Shown here: positions 17,384-24,830 of the stretch, one piece after another
Position numbering within the stretch: the stretch's first letter is position 1
Layout of the letters: every line of letters starts with the position of its first letter
Assembly: GCA_014804995.1 (NCBI GenBank)
Contig: JAAUYS010000003.1
Location: forward strand, 1 to 48,086
Source of the DNA: Clostridia bacterium
Lineage (GTDB): Bacteria; Bacillota; Clostridia; Christensenellales; Borkfalkiaceae
Direction: 5' to 3'
Length of the DNA stretch: 48,086 nt
Program-made: the position numbers and the translations under genes
The notes under the pieces: model-generated
The model's input: the letters and a program-made list of their open reading frames with translations, nothing else
The model's database searches: none
Told to the model about the DNA's origin: nothing

Positions 17384-18445
17384 TTAGTCCCCTTCATCCT
17401 CCAGCAAAATATATTTAAGCATATCAAAAGCTGATAATCGCTTTGCTTCTTTCTTTGAACTGCAAGTATGGTAATAATAGTACTCGTATCCGCCCACACG
17501 ACATTCACACAGCCACATCGGGTTACCGTTTTTATCGTGTTTTTCTTCAAAATAATATTCGGGGAATTCTATGTAACCCTTTTGTGCAAGTTCGTGAAGT
17601 TGGCTTACCGCCTTCTCTATTGTGGGTTCACCTACCTCATCTGCCATAGTAAATAGCAAACCTTCATCATATAGATAGTTGTACGCTAACTCCGCCGCCA
17701 ACATTCTTGCTTGGCTTTTGGAGTATCCAAATCCAATAAACGGCTCGCCTTCGTCAATACGCAATTCGCAAACAATATCCCCTTCGCCTGCTTCCATTCT
17801 TTCACGCTGGTTTGCAATTCTAAATAAACGGTACATACGCTGAATGTCGTAATCGTGCTTATCCATAAAGCAATAGTCTGGAAGTTCTCCCGTTTCTTTT
17901 TGATGCCACTGTTGAATCAATGAAACATAATCGTTCTGGTCATCAAAACCGTTCTCTAAATAGAAATCTAAATGAAGCATCATTTCAACGGCATCCTGCA
18001 TAGCTTCAATGTTCCAACCGCTATCTATGGCAACCGCACCAATAATAGCCTCAAACAAATCTTCTTTAACGCTTTCTTCATTTTGAACATTTTTTGCAAT
18101 ATCGCCTTTACCCATAATCAGGTATTCTGCAAATCCAAGCTCATCGATACGTTCCGCCAGCATTTTACCTTCTACCAAGTGCTTTTTCAATTCAGTTAGC
18201 TTGCCTTCGGCATATTCACATTCATATTCATCACGGTCATTCACATTACCGTAATACTCAGTAAGAGCCTTAACGACAATTAAATCTAAAACCTTATCGC
18301 CAATAAACTCTAACACCTCGTTGTTATCGCCGTTATGCGTTTCTACCGTATAACTCTTTCTGGTAAACGCCTGTTGCAATAATAGCCTGTTCTTAAACTC
18401 GTACCCTATTTGTTGTTCAATTTCAACGTACTGTTCATTGTTCAT
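17384..18445 (-). CDS. Ribonuclease III family protein with two dsRNA-binding domains
   Basis: A 353-residue protein. Residues 1-160 form the RNase III domain with the signature NNEVLEFIGDKVLDL and the second metal block EDLFEAIIGAVAIDSGW, so catalytic acids are present. Two dsRBD-like segments follow (about 175-268, ending SKSQARMLAAELAYNYL; about 275-348, ending SSKKEAKRLSAFDMLKYIL). Bacterial RNase III is normally about 230 residues with one such domain. The start is MNNEQYVEIEQQ, 9 bases after AGGAGG; the frame continues 12 codons upstream. It lies outside the usual rnc-smc context, so it may be a second, specialised enzyme. Acidic sequence is frequent between the domains. Confidence 0.85.
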   Translation of the reverse strand: MNNEQYVEIEQQIGYEFKNRLLLQQAFTRKSYTVETHNGDNNEVLEFIGDKVLDLIVVKALTEYYGNVNDRDEYECEYAEGKLTELKKHLVEGKMLAERIDELGFAEYLIMGKGDIAKNVQNEESVKEDLFEAIIGAVAIDSGWNIEAMQDAVEMMLHLDFYLENGFDDQNDYVSLIQQWHQKETGELPDYCFMDKHDYDIQRMYRLFRIANQRERMEAGEGDIVCELRIDEGEPFIGFGYSKSQARMLAAELAYNYLYDEGLLFTMADEVGEPTIEKAVSQLHELAQKGYIEFPEYYFEEKHDKNGNPMWLCECRVGGYEYYYYHTCSSKKEAKRLSAFDMLKYILLEDEGD

Positions 18446-18488
18446 AAAAAAATGCCTCCTTAGTTTTCTCACAGAGGGCATAATAAAA

Positions 18489-18528
18489 GCCTAACGGAAA
18501 AAGACTACCCCTAGTAGCTTCGTTAGGC
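18489..18528 (-). promoter_or_regulatory. Leader hairpin upstream of RNase III gene
   Basis: On the minus strand GCCTAACG pairs with CGTTAGGC, enclosing a second stem (AAG-CTAC with GTAG-T-CTT); TTTTATTA follows. It lies in the roughly 200-base leader before the gene, so it may be an attenuator, or a cleavage site for self-regulation as known for E. coli rnc. Confidence 0.55.
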
Positions 18529-18653
18529 ATCCTTTCAATAAATTGTGTTACATAAATCATTCGGCCTTGCTGTCAATCACTTGCATAATTTACTGCAAAC
18601 CCATAAGTTTTATGTCCGACCATTTATTTCAAAATGCCACTCTATGTATTCTA

Positions 18654-18682
18654 ATTATATATGCTGACAGCCTGCTTGTCAA
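18654..18682 (-). promoter_or_regulatory. Promoter for the RNase III gene
   Basis: On the minus strand a perfect TTGACA (18682-18677), a 17-base spacer and a perfect TATAAT (18659-18654). The leader to the start codon would be about 200 bases. A TTGACA...TATGTA pair closer to the gene is a weaker alternative. Confidence 0.7.
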
Positions 18683-18862
18683 TATCAGTCGTAAAAACTT
18701 TCAAAATTTTTATATTACTACATATGACCTGATTTTTTATATTGCTAAGTTGCTGACTGAAATTGTAGCAATCACGATTAGCAAGATATAATGTAAGACA
18801 TTAAAAAGTCAAGATTTCTACTTTTCACTGGTGATAAGACTAAATGTCACACCTGATGACAA

Positions 18863-18875
18863 AGTCAGAGTCCGT
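18863..18875 (+). other. Candidate attL core
   Basis: AGTCAGAGTCCGT is identical to 13 bases of the tRNA-Gln anticodon arm. The neighbouring decamer TCCGTCATTC recurs at 19076 and inverted at 19028, and once in the tRNA, so a core at 19028-19037 is also possible. Confidence 0.55.
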
Positions 18876-18895
18876 CATTCAACCCACAAAACAAG

Positions 18896-18918
18896 CAAAA
18901 AAGGGGCAAAATTGCCCC
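18896..18918 (-). terminator. Terminator of the defence operon
   Basis: GGGGCAA-AA-TTGCCCC (18903-18918), followed on the minus strand by TTTTTT. It is the first good terminator after the desulfurase stop codon at 19175. Confidence 0.7.
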
Positions 18919-18954
18919 AAAATCAGCTATTTTTAATGATTTTTTAACTTTTAC

Positions 18955-19150
18955 TCCCCTTTTTACTCCCAAATTTTTTCCAAGTTTGGGAGTAAAAACT
19001 TTTCATTCATTTTTTGCCATTAATTTTGAATGACGGACTAAAAAAGTATCTTTTTTATACTCCCAAAAACTTTTGTCCGTCATTCAAGAAAAACAAGAGA
19101 GATTTTAAACAAATTTGGGAGTAAACTCCCAAATTTAGAGTTGCTCCCAA
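18955..19150. repeat. ACTCCCAAA repeat cluster at left end of element
   Basis: ACTCCCAAA occurs at 18965, 19059 and 19125, inverted at 18985 and 19114, with a near copy at 19143. Two copies form a 26-bp palindrome (19111-19136). The same nonamer occurs twice at the right end (34332 and 34344). Paired arrays next to both ends suggest integrase or excisionase arm sites. The rest of 18546-19174 holds no convincing gene. Confidence 0.65.
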
Positions 19151-19174
19151 AATATTATTTTTAACTTGATGATT

Positions 19175-20305
19175 TTAAGTTAATATTTGCTTAATACTGT
19201 TTGCAATTAGCTCGGCATCTTGCAATGAATTGTCTTTCCCAAACGAAACCCGAATAGTTCCTTTAGCGTACTCTTCAGGAAGATTTATTGCTTTCAATAC
19301 ATGTGATATTTGAGTATTTTTACTGTCACAAGCAGCCCCCGTCGACACCATTATATTTAAAATGTCAAGGCGATGTAAAAGCATTTCCCCATCGGCATTT
19401 CTAATGGATAGGCTTATATTCCCAGGCACATGCGCTTTTGACCCATTTACAATAAAATCTATATTATTCTTCGCCAATAAAGATAGAAAGTGCTTTTCTA
19501 TTTTTGTAATGTGTTCCGAGTTGTATACTAACTGCTTACAATTATTATTCAAGGCAATAGCCATACCAACAATAGCCGCAACATTTTCTGTGCCCGCACG
19601 TAGAGCATATTCTTGTTGCCCGCCGTTTTCATGTGCAATAATGTTAGTCCCCTTTTTTATATAAAGAAAGCCAACGCCTTTAGGCCCATTGAATTTATGC
19701 GCCGAAGCAGATAACAAATCTACCCCTAACTTTTTAACATCAACAGGGATATGGCCTACTGCTTGCACCGCATCTGTATGAAAAAGTGCACCATTATAAT
19801 GAGCTAAAGAACTTAATTCTTTAACAGGTTGTATTGAGCCAACTTCATTATTCGCCATCATTATTGAAACAAGTTTCGTTTGAGGGGTAATATACTGCTC
19901 CAATATTTCAAGCGTTATAATTGCTTCATTGTTTGCGGACAAGTAGGCAACCGGTACACCGAATTTTTCAACTTGTTTACAAGAATTTAAAATTGCATGG
20001 TGTTCAATATTACTTGTAATAATAGCTTTGTGGCTCAAATCATTAAATGCAATGCCTTTGATAGCCCAATTATCGCTTTCCGTTCCACCTGAAGTGAAAT
20101 AGATTTCATCAGGCTCAGCGTTGATGCATCTCGCAATTAGCTCTCGTGCTTCTTTTATTGCTTGCTTCGTTGCTCTAGAAAATGAATAGGGCTGTGAAGC
20201 ATTAGCATAGCTTTCTAGCAAAAAAAGTTTCATCGCTTCAAACGCTTCAATATCTAGTTTTGTCGTTGCCGCATTATCAGCATAGATTATTTTTTCTATT
20301 TTCAT
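19175..20305 (-). CDS. NifS/IscS/DndA-type cysteine desulfurase
   Basis: A 376-residue PLP enzyme that takes sulfur from cysteine as a protein persulfide. Motifs: YADNAATT at the N-terminus, TSGGTESDNWAI, MMANNEVGSIQPV, the PLP lysine in SASAHKFNGPKG, and the mobile catalytic loop STGAACDSK. It is the last gene of the brxP operon and overlaps the previous gene by 29 bases. In the dnd phosphorothioation pathway DndA plays this role for DndC, a PP-loop Fe-S protein related to the reductase domain of BrxP. I infer that this enzyme supplies sulfur or matures Fe-S clusters for BrxP. A second, housekeeping IscS is expected elsewhere. Confidence 0.93.
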   Translation of the reverse strand: MKIEKIIYADNAATTKLDIEAFEAMKLFLLESYANASQPYSFSRATKQAIKEARELIARCINAEPDEIYFTSGGTESDNWAIKGIAFNDLSHKAIITSNIEHHAILNSCKQVEKFGVPVAYLSANNEAIITLEILEQYITPQTKLVSIMMANNEVGSIQPVKELSSLAHYNGALFHTDAVQAVGHIPVDVKKLGVDLLSASAHKFNGPKGVGFLYIKKGTNIIAHENGGQQEYALRAGTENVAAIVGMAIALNNNCKQLVYNSEHITKIEKHFLSLLAKNNIDFIVNGSKAHVPGNISLSIRNADGEMLLHRLDILNIMVSTGAACDSKNTQISHVLKAINLPEEYAKGTIRVSFGKDNSLQDAELIANSIKQILT

Positions 20306-20870
20306 ATGCTTTTTTTATTATTAAATTCACTCTTTGGCTTGCTAGTAGTCGGTTATCGCAAATGAATTTTATCCATTTGGTATGAACGAATATTTCTTTA
20401 CATCGAATCTCATAAAACATTTCATAGTGTTGAGATAATTCCTCAATTTTCTGGTTTTGTTTGTCCCAAGTCAAATTATTCAATTTAAACTCTTTCACAA
20501 AAGGGAATAACAGTCTATAAGGAGCACACGCTGACATTTGCCTAAGCCTGCTTATTATTTCTTTATCTGAACTATTAATAAGAAACTCAAAAACATCTTG
20601 ATTTGAAGAATAGATTGAAATATGTATATTTAGACTTAATGCATACTGAATCAAGTCATATATCCTATCATTCTTTGTAAATCTCTCATAATATTTTTCA
20701 TAATATTCCCAAGCCATTGCAACTATACCACACGATAACTCTTTAAAGGAAAACACCGACTTTTGTTCAGAAATATTCTCCACCAAATATTTCATAAGAA
20801 ATAATTTATATGATGTATTTCTAGGTGCAAGCATATTTTCTATAGTTTCAATAGATACTGACTCAATCAT
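20277..20870 (-). CDS. 197-residue operon protein, resembles N-terminus of an HNH endonuclease family without the HNH
   Basis: The block NTSYKLFLMKYLVENI followed by FSFKELSCGIVAMAWEYYEKYY and NDRIYDLIQYAL resembles, from memory, the N-terminal domain of a defence-linked HNH endonuclease family that usually reads SYKxFWFxAIL...MIxxAWYPV. The C-terminal part (about 135-197) has no H-N-H or CxxC pair, so no nuclease site is visible; WIKFICDNR may be a remnant of the linker. It overlaps brxL by 8 bases and the desulfurase by 29 bases, so it is translated with them. It could be an adaptor, specificity factor or inactive nuclease. Function unknown. Confidence 0.7.
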   Translation of the reverse strand: MIESVSIETIENMLAPRNTSYKLFLMKYLVENISEQKSVFSFKELSCGIVAMAWEYYEKYYERFTKNDRIYDLIQYALSLNIHISIYSSNQDVFEFLINSSDKEIISRLRQMSACAPYRLLFPFVKEFKLNNLTWDKQNQKIEELSQHYEMFYEIRCKEIFVHTKWIKFICDNRLLASQRVNLIIKKAYENRKNNLC

Positions 20871-22302
20871 TATAACCTTTCACTTTAATATCAGGCATTA
20901 AATCTCCTCTTGCATATTGAGGATCCATAAAAGCCAATTGTGTTTTAACAATTTTTCTTTTTTCAAATGCAGGCAAAAAACAATAATTATAAAAATCTTC
21001 TGGACTTATATCTGAACTGGTTTTTACATTAGGAAATAATAATTTTAAATACGCCGTTGCTAGCCTTTGAATCGCCTTTTTATCTCTTGTATCCGCATCA
21101 TTCGGAACAACCAAAAATGAATTCACAACCTGTCCATACTCCGGCATAGCGCGCATTGTATTCATTATTTCGCTGAAATATTCTACGTTTAATGTATATC
21201 CAGTAAATATCAAATCTTCCTGCATAACGGGCAATTTCCAGCCTTCTATAAAACCGTGGAACCTAACCAATAATGCCGTATCATGGAAAACTTCAGGCAA
21301 TTCATAAAAGTATACTTTATTCTCAGGAAAACCGCTAGAATTTAAATTAACATTACCCAGTAAAATCATCCCACAAGACGATGTTTGTTTTGTTTTACCA
21401 ACAGTAAACGTTCCGTCCTCCAAATAGTTCTTAAGTCCTCCAACAATTTCGGCTGGATTATCAAATTTGATAGTTTTAATTTCATCCATAGCAACGAAAT
21501 CATATGTTGCCAAAATTCCAGGTGTTTGGGTTCCCATATCATAGAACAATTTTGCTCTAGTTACTTTTCCTCCACTGATATGCCAGCCGTATTTGCTAAG
21601 ATTATTAAACACGTATGATTTACCTGTTCCTTTAGGAGCAAGTTCAATCATATTTAATCGCGGTTCAACAAAAACCATCAATCTTGATAAAAAGTTGATT
21701 TTTTTAGATAAAGAATCAAATTGACTTGAATTTGGATTATATTCCATACAAGACAACATAAAGTCTATCCATTCTTCAACAGAAAATTGACCTCTTGCCC
21801 GACAAAAATAATCATAATCCGGTTTATAAGGTTTGAACGACTGAAAAGTCAACATTTGAATATATCCGAAATCATTATCAAAAGGCGGAACATATTCCAG
21901 GGTCACTATGCCCCAGTTTTCCCCAGTCTTCACATTGCCTTCCGACATTAAACCTTGTGACACCCGCCCTTCGGAAGATCTGATACCCAAATCAGGAATA
22001 GCAAATTTATACCTGTTTGTCTTAATATCAACTTCAACTAAAACTCTTACTAAAACTTTAACTCTTTCATTTTGTAAAAGTCTATTTTTTATATCATCAT
22101 CTTTCGCCGGAATATGTTTTTGTAAAAAATCTTTGATTTTGTTTACATCTGGCTTTCCAACAGACATTGAATATCTTTTTAAAAGCCAATCTTTGATAAA
22201 AGACGGAATATTATATCCGTTAAAACAGCTATAAATAGAAGACGCTTTATAAATGCACTCATCTGTAAAAATATTTAAAACTTTGCTATCTAAATTAGTC
22301 AT
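20863..22302 (-). CDS. brxL: BrxL, AAA+ Lon-like protein of BREX (short form)
   Basis: About 479 residues. The AAA+ core shows Walker A APKGTGKS (about 222-229) and Walker B FVAMDE (about 269-274), followed by a sensor region at LLGNVNLN. The N-terminal half matches the BrxL DNA-binding part in position. The C-terminal Lon protease domain found in the longer type 1 BrxL is not visible, which fits the short type 4 form. The start is uncertain: AGGAGG lies 11 bases before this ATG and only 2 bases before another at 22311. It overlaps the pglZ stop, so translation is coupled. BrxL is needed for phage exclusion in studied systems. Confidence 0.88.
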   Translation of the reverse strand: MTNLDSKVLNIFTDECIYKASSIYSCFNGYNIPSFIKDWLLKRYSMSVGKPDVNKIKDFLQKHIPAKDDDIKNRLLQNERVKVLVRVLVEVDIKTNRYKFAIPDLGIRSSEGRVSQGLMSEGNVKTGENWGIVTLEYVPPFDNDFGYIQMLTFQSFKPYKPDYDYFCRARGQFSVEEWIDFMLSCMEYNPNSSQFDSLSKKINFLSRLMVFVEPRLNMIELAPKGTGKSYVFNNLSKYGWHISGGKVTRAKLFYDMGTQTPGILATYDFVAMDEIKTIKFDNPAEIVGGLKNYLEDGTFTVGKTKQTSSCGMILLGNVNLNSSGFPENKVYFYELPEVFHDTALLVRFHGFIEGWKLPVMQEDLIFTGYTLNVEYFSEIMNTMRAMPEYGQVVNSFLVVPNDADTRDKKAIQRLATAYLKLLFPNVKTSSDISPEDFYNYCFLPAFEKRKIVKTQLAFMDPQYARGDLMPDIKVKGYND

Positions 22303-24817
22303 CAAAGCCATCTCCTCCTATCGATGCGCCCATAGTACCTTGAATTAATAATTCTAAACTATTGCCATTTATAATAATCTTAACATTTTGAGTCTTTATT
22401 TCTGATATAGAACATTCCCACATATTATTACCAACTAGAGACATTATGTGCCTTATCCCACTTTGCTCTTCCAAAATTGGAGCTTCTTCTATATGTGGAA
22501 GTATTTCTATGGTTACTTTGTGGTTTAAACCACTTATCGGTGGCGACAAAACCTTTAAATTATAATCAATATCTTCTTTATCTTTACTATCTGAAAAAAT
22601 AATACACGGCACAACCACTTCTTCAACTGTTGCACCTCCATGAGATTCTCGTTTGGGTTTATCTTTTAATGAAATCTCATTTAAAGAAAATATCCATGTC
22701 GTACCATCAAAATTCGATGTGTATTTGTAATAGTCTTCGCTGTCTGCAATATTTATAAAATCGTTAACTTTTGCGCATCGTCCTTCATGATCGCTTTCAA
22801 AATTATATTTCTTGTTATATTCAATAATTTTACTCGCAACCGTTGCCCCATGATCTGCAATTAAGGCAACTCGCTTACCTGGATACTTTCTTATCAAACG
22901 ATCAATCAATTCTTTGATTACATCTAATGCTGAAGGTATAACATCCTCTGGATGATAAAACTTACCATGGATAATATCTCTGTCAAAGGTGACATTCCAT
23001 TCATCGTATTTACCTTCCAAGATAGCTTTATTTGATGTCGTAATAGAAGGCAAAACACATTTGCAGATGTTTGAATAACTTATATTTTTGCCTTTATCTT
23101 TCAGATAAGAAATAATAAATTCAAAATATTCTGCCCCAACACCATCTAAAACAATCAAAAAATCATATATTTTCTTATTTAGTGCTTCAAGTGGCAACTT
23201 TAAATTACTATTAGAATACCACTGCGGGAAATTTGCAGCATTGTTTCTAACAGCCACATTATAATCATACATAGGAGTATCAAAAATCTTTGATAACCTA
23301 TAAGTATGAAGATATGAAGCTATCCACTGTAATGAATTTCCTATATTTACAGAAGTGTTGTTCCCAATATAATTAAACAAATCTAAATATAGCCCATTTA
23401 CTTCATTGATTTCGATCAAACTTTCTTTAATCAAAAGTATAACTAATTTTTTCTCTTGTTTCGTTTTACATGTCAAAATCTTAGATAAAAATGAATCATA
23501 AAACTCTCTAAATATTGCTCTGAAGTAATCCTCATTGACATGAAACTTGACACAGAAATTATTAACTGAGATCGAAAACAAATCATATTTTGTAATTAAT
23601 ACATTAAAGATTTTTGTTTGTAAAAATGAATAAAATGCATTGTTTATTGCATCTGCCAACATATCATCCGCCGAGGATAATTCGTCCGAATCTAGTCGCC
23701 CAACAAAAAATCTTCTTGCTTTAAAATAAGTTTCTGAAAATAGCAAATTAACAAAAGAAACGATATCTCTATTAAAAGTCAAAAAGTTATTGCTCAAACT
23801 TTTGTCTAAAATTGAGATTAAATACTCGCTGTAATTAATCCTATTTCTTTCTTCTAATAGATAGATGTATAATATTTTTTTATACGACAAATCTGATTTG
23901 TTAAATAATTCTATAAAATTATTTTCGTCAATATTAGTTGTCTTTAGAAGTTTATGAGCAATTTCAACAAGGTTATAACAATTATGTTTAAAGCAATTAT
24001 CAAACAAAAATTTCCAGAAATCCTCTTCGAATAATTCTTGTTTGCAATAATTAAGCTTTACTTTAAACATATTTGTAAGCAAACTATAGTAACTATCTAA
24101 CTTTTCAATTAAAACAAAATTATCTGGCTTTGCCTTTTCGTATAACGTAACCAATGTATCAGATATGCAGACTATGCCATTATTCAAATTTAATCCTTTT
24201 GCTTTATAAAGAGACAGCCATTCTGTTGACGTGGATATTTTATTATTAAAATACTTCCCATCAAAACTTGAATTTGCATAAAATACGCAAATTTGATCAG
24301 AATTATCATCAATAATAAAGCTTGGTTTCAATATTGGATTTATACTTTCATTACGGCTGTTTGATCTTAATTCTATCTCAATTTTCTCAAATAGTGAATA
24401 GCATACAAAATAAATACGTTGTTTATTTTTTTGAGAAATACTTTCTATGTTCGTCATAAAAGAGATAATCAAAGCTTCTAAATCATTTCTACTATAAAAA
24501 CGAATTAGCTCAGAGAATCCCGTAATAAAATAGTCTTTAGTTGGATCTAGTTCATTTATATATTTTAATATTTGAGACTTAGATATCCAACCATCTTCAT
24601 AAGAAAGCAAATCGTATAAATCAATAAATTTTATATTATTAATTTTGTTATCTTTATTTTTTGAAAGATTTACTAGTTCTGAAATCAAATTAGATAAATC
24701 CGCTTCAGCGGTTGATGAGAGTCTCATAAATAAAAATCTAATAGGATACCTATCGTATGTATTAGCTTTTTTCTTATCATCAATTATTAATTTAATTAGC
24801 TCTTGCTGTTCAGTCAT
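22295..24817 (-). CDS. pglZ: PglZ, alkaline-phosphatase-fold protein of BREX
   Basis: An 840-residue protein. The first ~540 residues are helical and poorly conserved; the C-terminal part carries the PglZ/alkaline phosphatase-like fold: FLIVLDGVGAEY (metal Asp near 557), LPSITTSNK (nucleophile loop Thr/Ser), LIADHG (near 654) and ESHGG (near 725). PglZ is the defining BREX core protein and probably a metal-dependent phosphodiesterase or nuclease. It begins 13 bases after brxC and ends inside the brxL start region. The gene is AT-rich like the rest of the operon. Confidence 0.92.
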   Translation of the reverse strand: MTEQQELIKLIIDDKKKANTYDRYPIRFLFMRLSSTAEADLSNLISELVNLSKNKDNKINNIKFIDLYDLLSYEDGWISKSQILKYINELDPTKDYFITGFSELIRFYSRNDLEALIISFMTNIESISQKNKQRIYFVCYSLFEKIEIELRSNSRNESINPILKPSFIIDDNSDQICVFYANSSFDGKYFNNKISTSTEWLSLYKAKGLNLNNGIVCISDTLVTLYEKAKPDNFVLIEKLDSYYSLLTNMFKVKLNYCKQELFEEDFWKFLFDNCFKHNCYNLVEIAHKLLKTTNIDENNFIELFNKSDLSYKKILYIYLLEERNRINYSEYLISILDKSLSNNFLTFNRDIVSFVNLLFSETYFKARRFFVGRLDSDELSSADDMLADAINNAFYSFLQTKIFNVLITKYDLFSISVNNFCVKFHVNEDYFRAIFREFYDSFLSKILTCKTKQEKKLVILLIKESLIEINEVNGLYLDLFNYIGNNTSVNIGNSLQWIASYLHTYRLSKIFDTPMYDYNVAVRNNAANFPQWYSNSNLKLPLEALNKKIYDFLIVLDGVGAEYFEFIISYLKDKGKNISYSNICKCVLPSITTSNKAILEGKYDEWNVTFDRDIIHGKFYHPEDVIPSALDVIKELIDRLIRKYPGKRVALIADHGATVASKIIEYNKKYNFESDHEGRCAKVNDFINIADSEDYYKYTSNFDGTTWIFSLNEISLKDKPKRESHGGATVEEVVVPCIIFSDSKDKEDIDYNLKVLSPPISGLNHKVTIEILPHIEEAPILEEQSGIRHIMSLVGNNMWECSISEIKTQNVKIIINGNSLELLIQGTMGASIGGDGFDD

Positions 24818-24830
24818 ATAATCTCCAAAA

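Noticed and set aside
18543-18791. An 82-codon plus-strand ORF before the mobile element
   Set aside because: It starts with TTG, lacks a ribosome site, has low-complexity hydrophobic sequence and overlaps a strong promoter on the other strand.
18955-19150. The ACTCCCAAA cluster as a CRISPR array
   Set aside because: The repeats are 9 bases long, in both orientations and unevenly spaced, and no cas genes are present.
19175-20305. The desulfurase as a housekeeping iscS that merely flanks the island
   Set aside because: It overlaps the previous operon gene by 29 bases, shares its AT-rich composition and lies inside the element boundaries.
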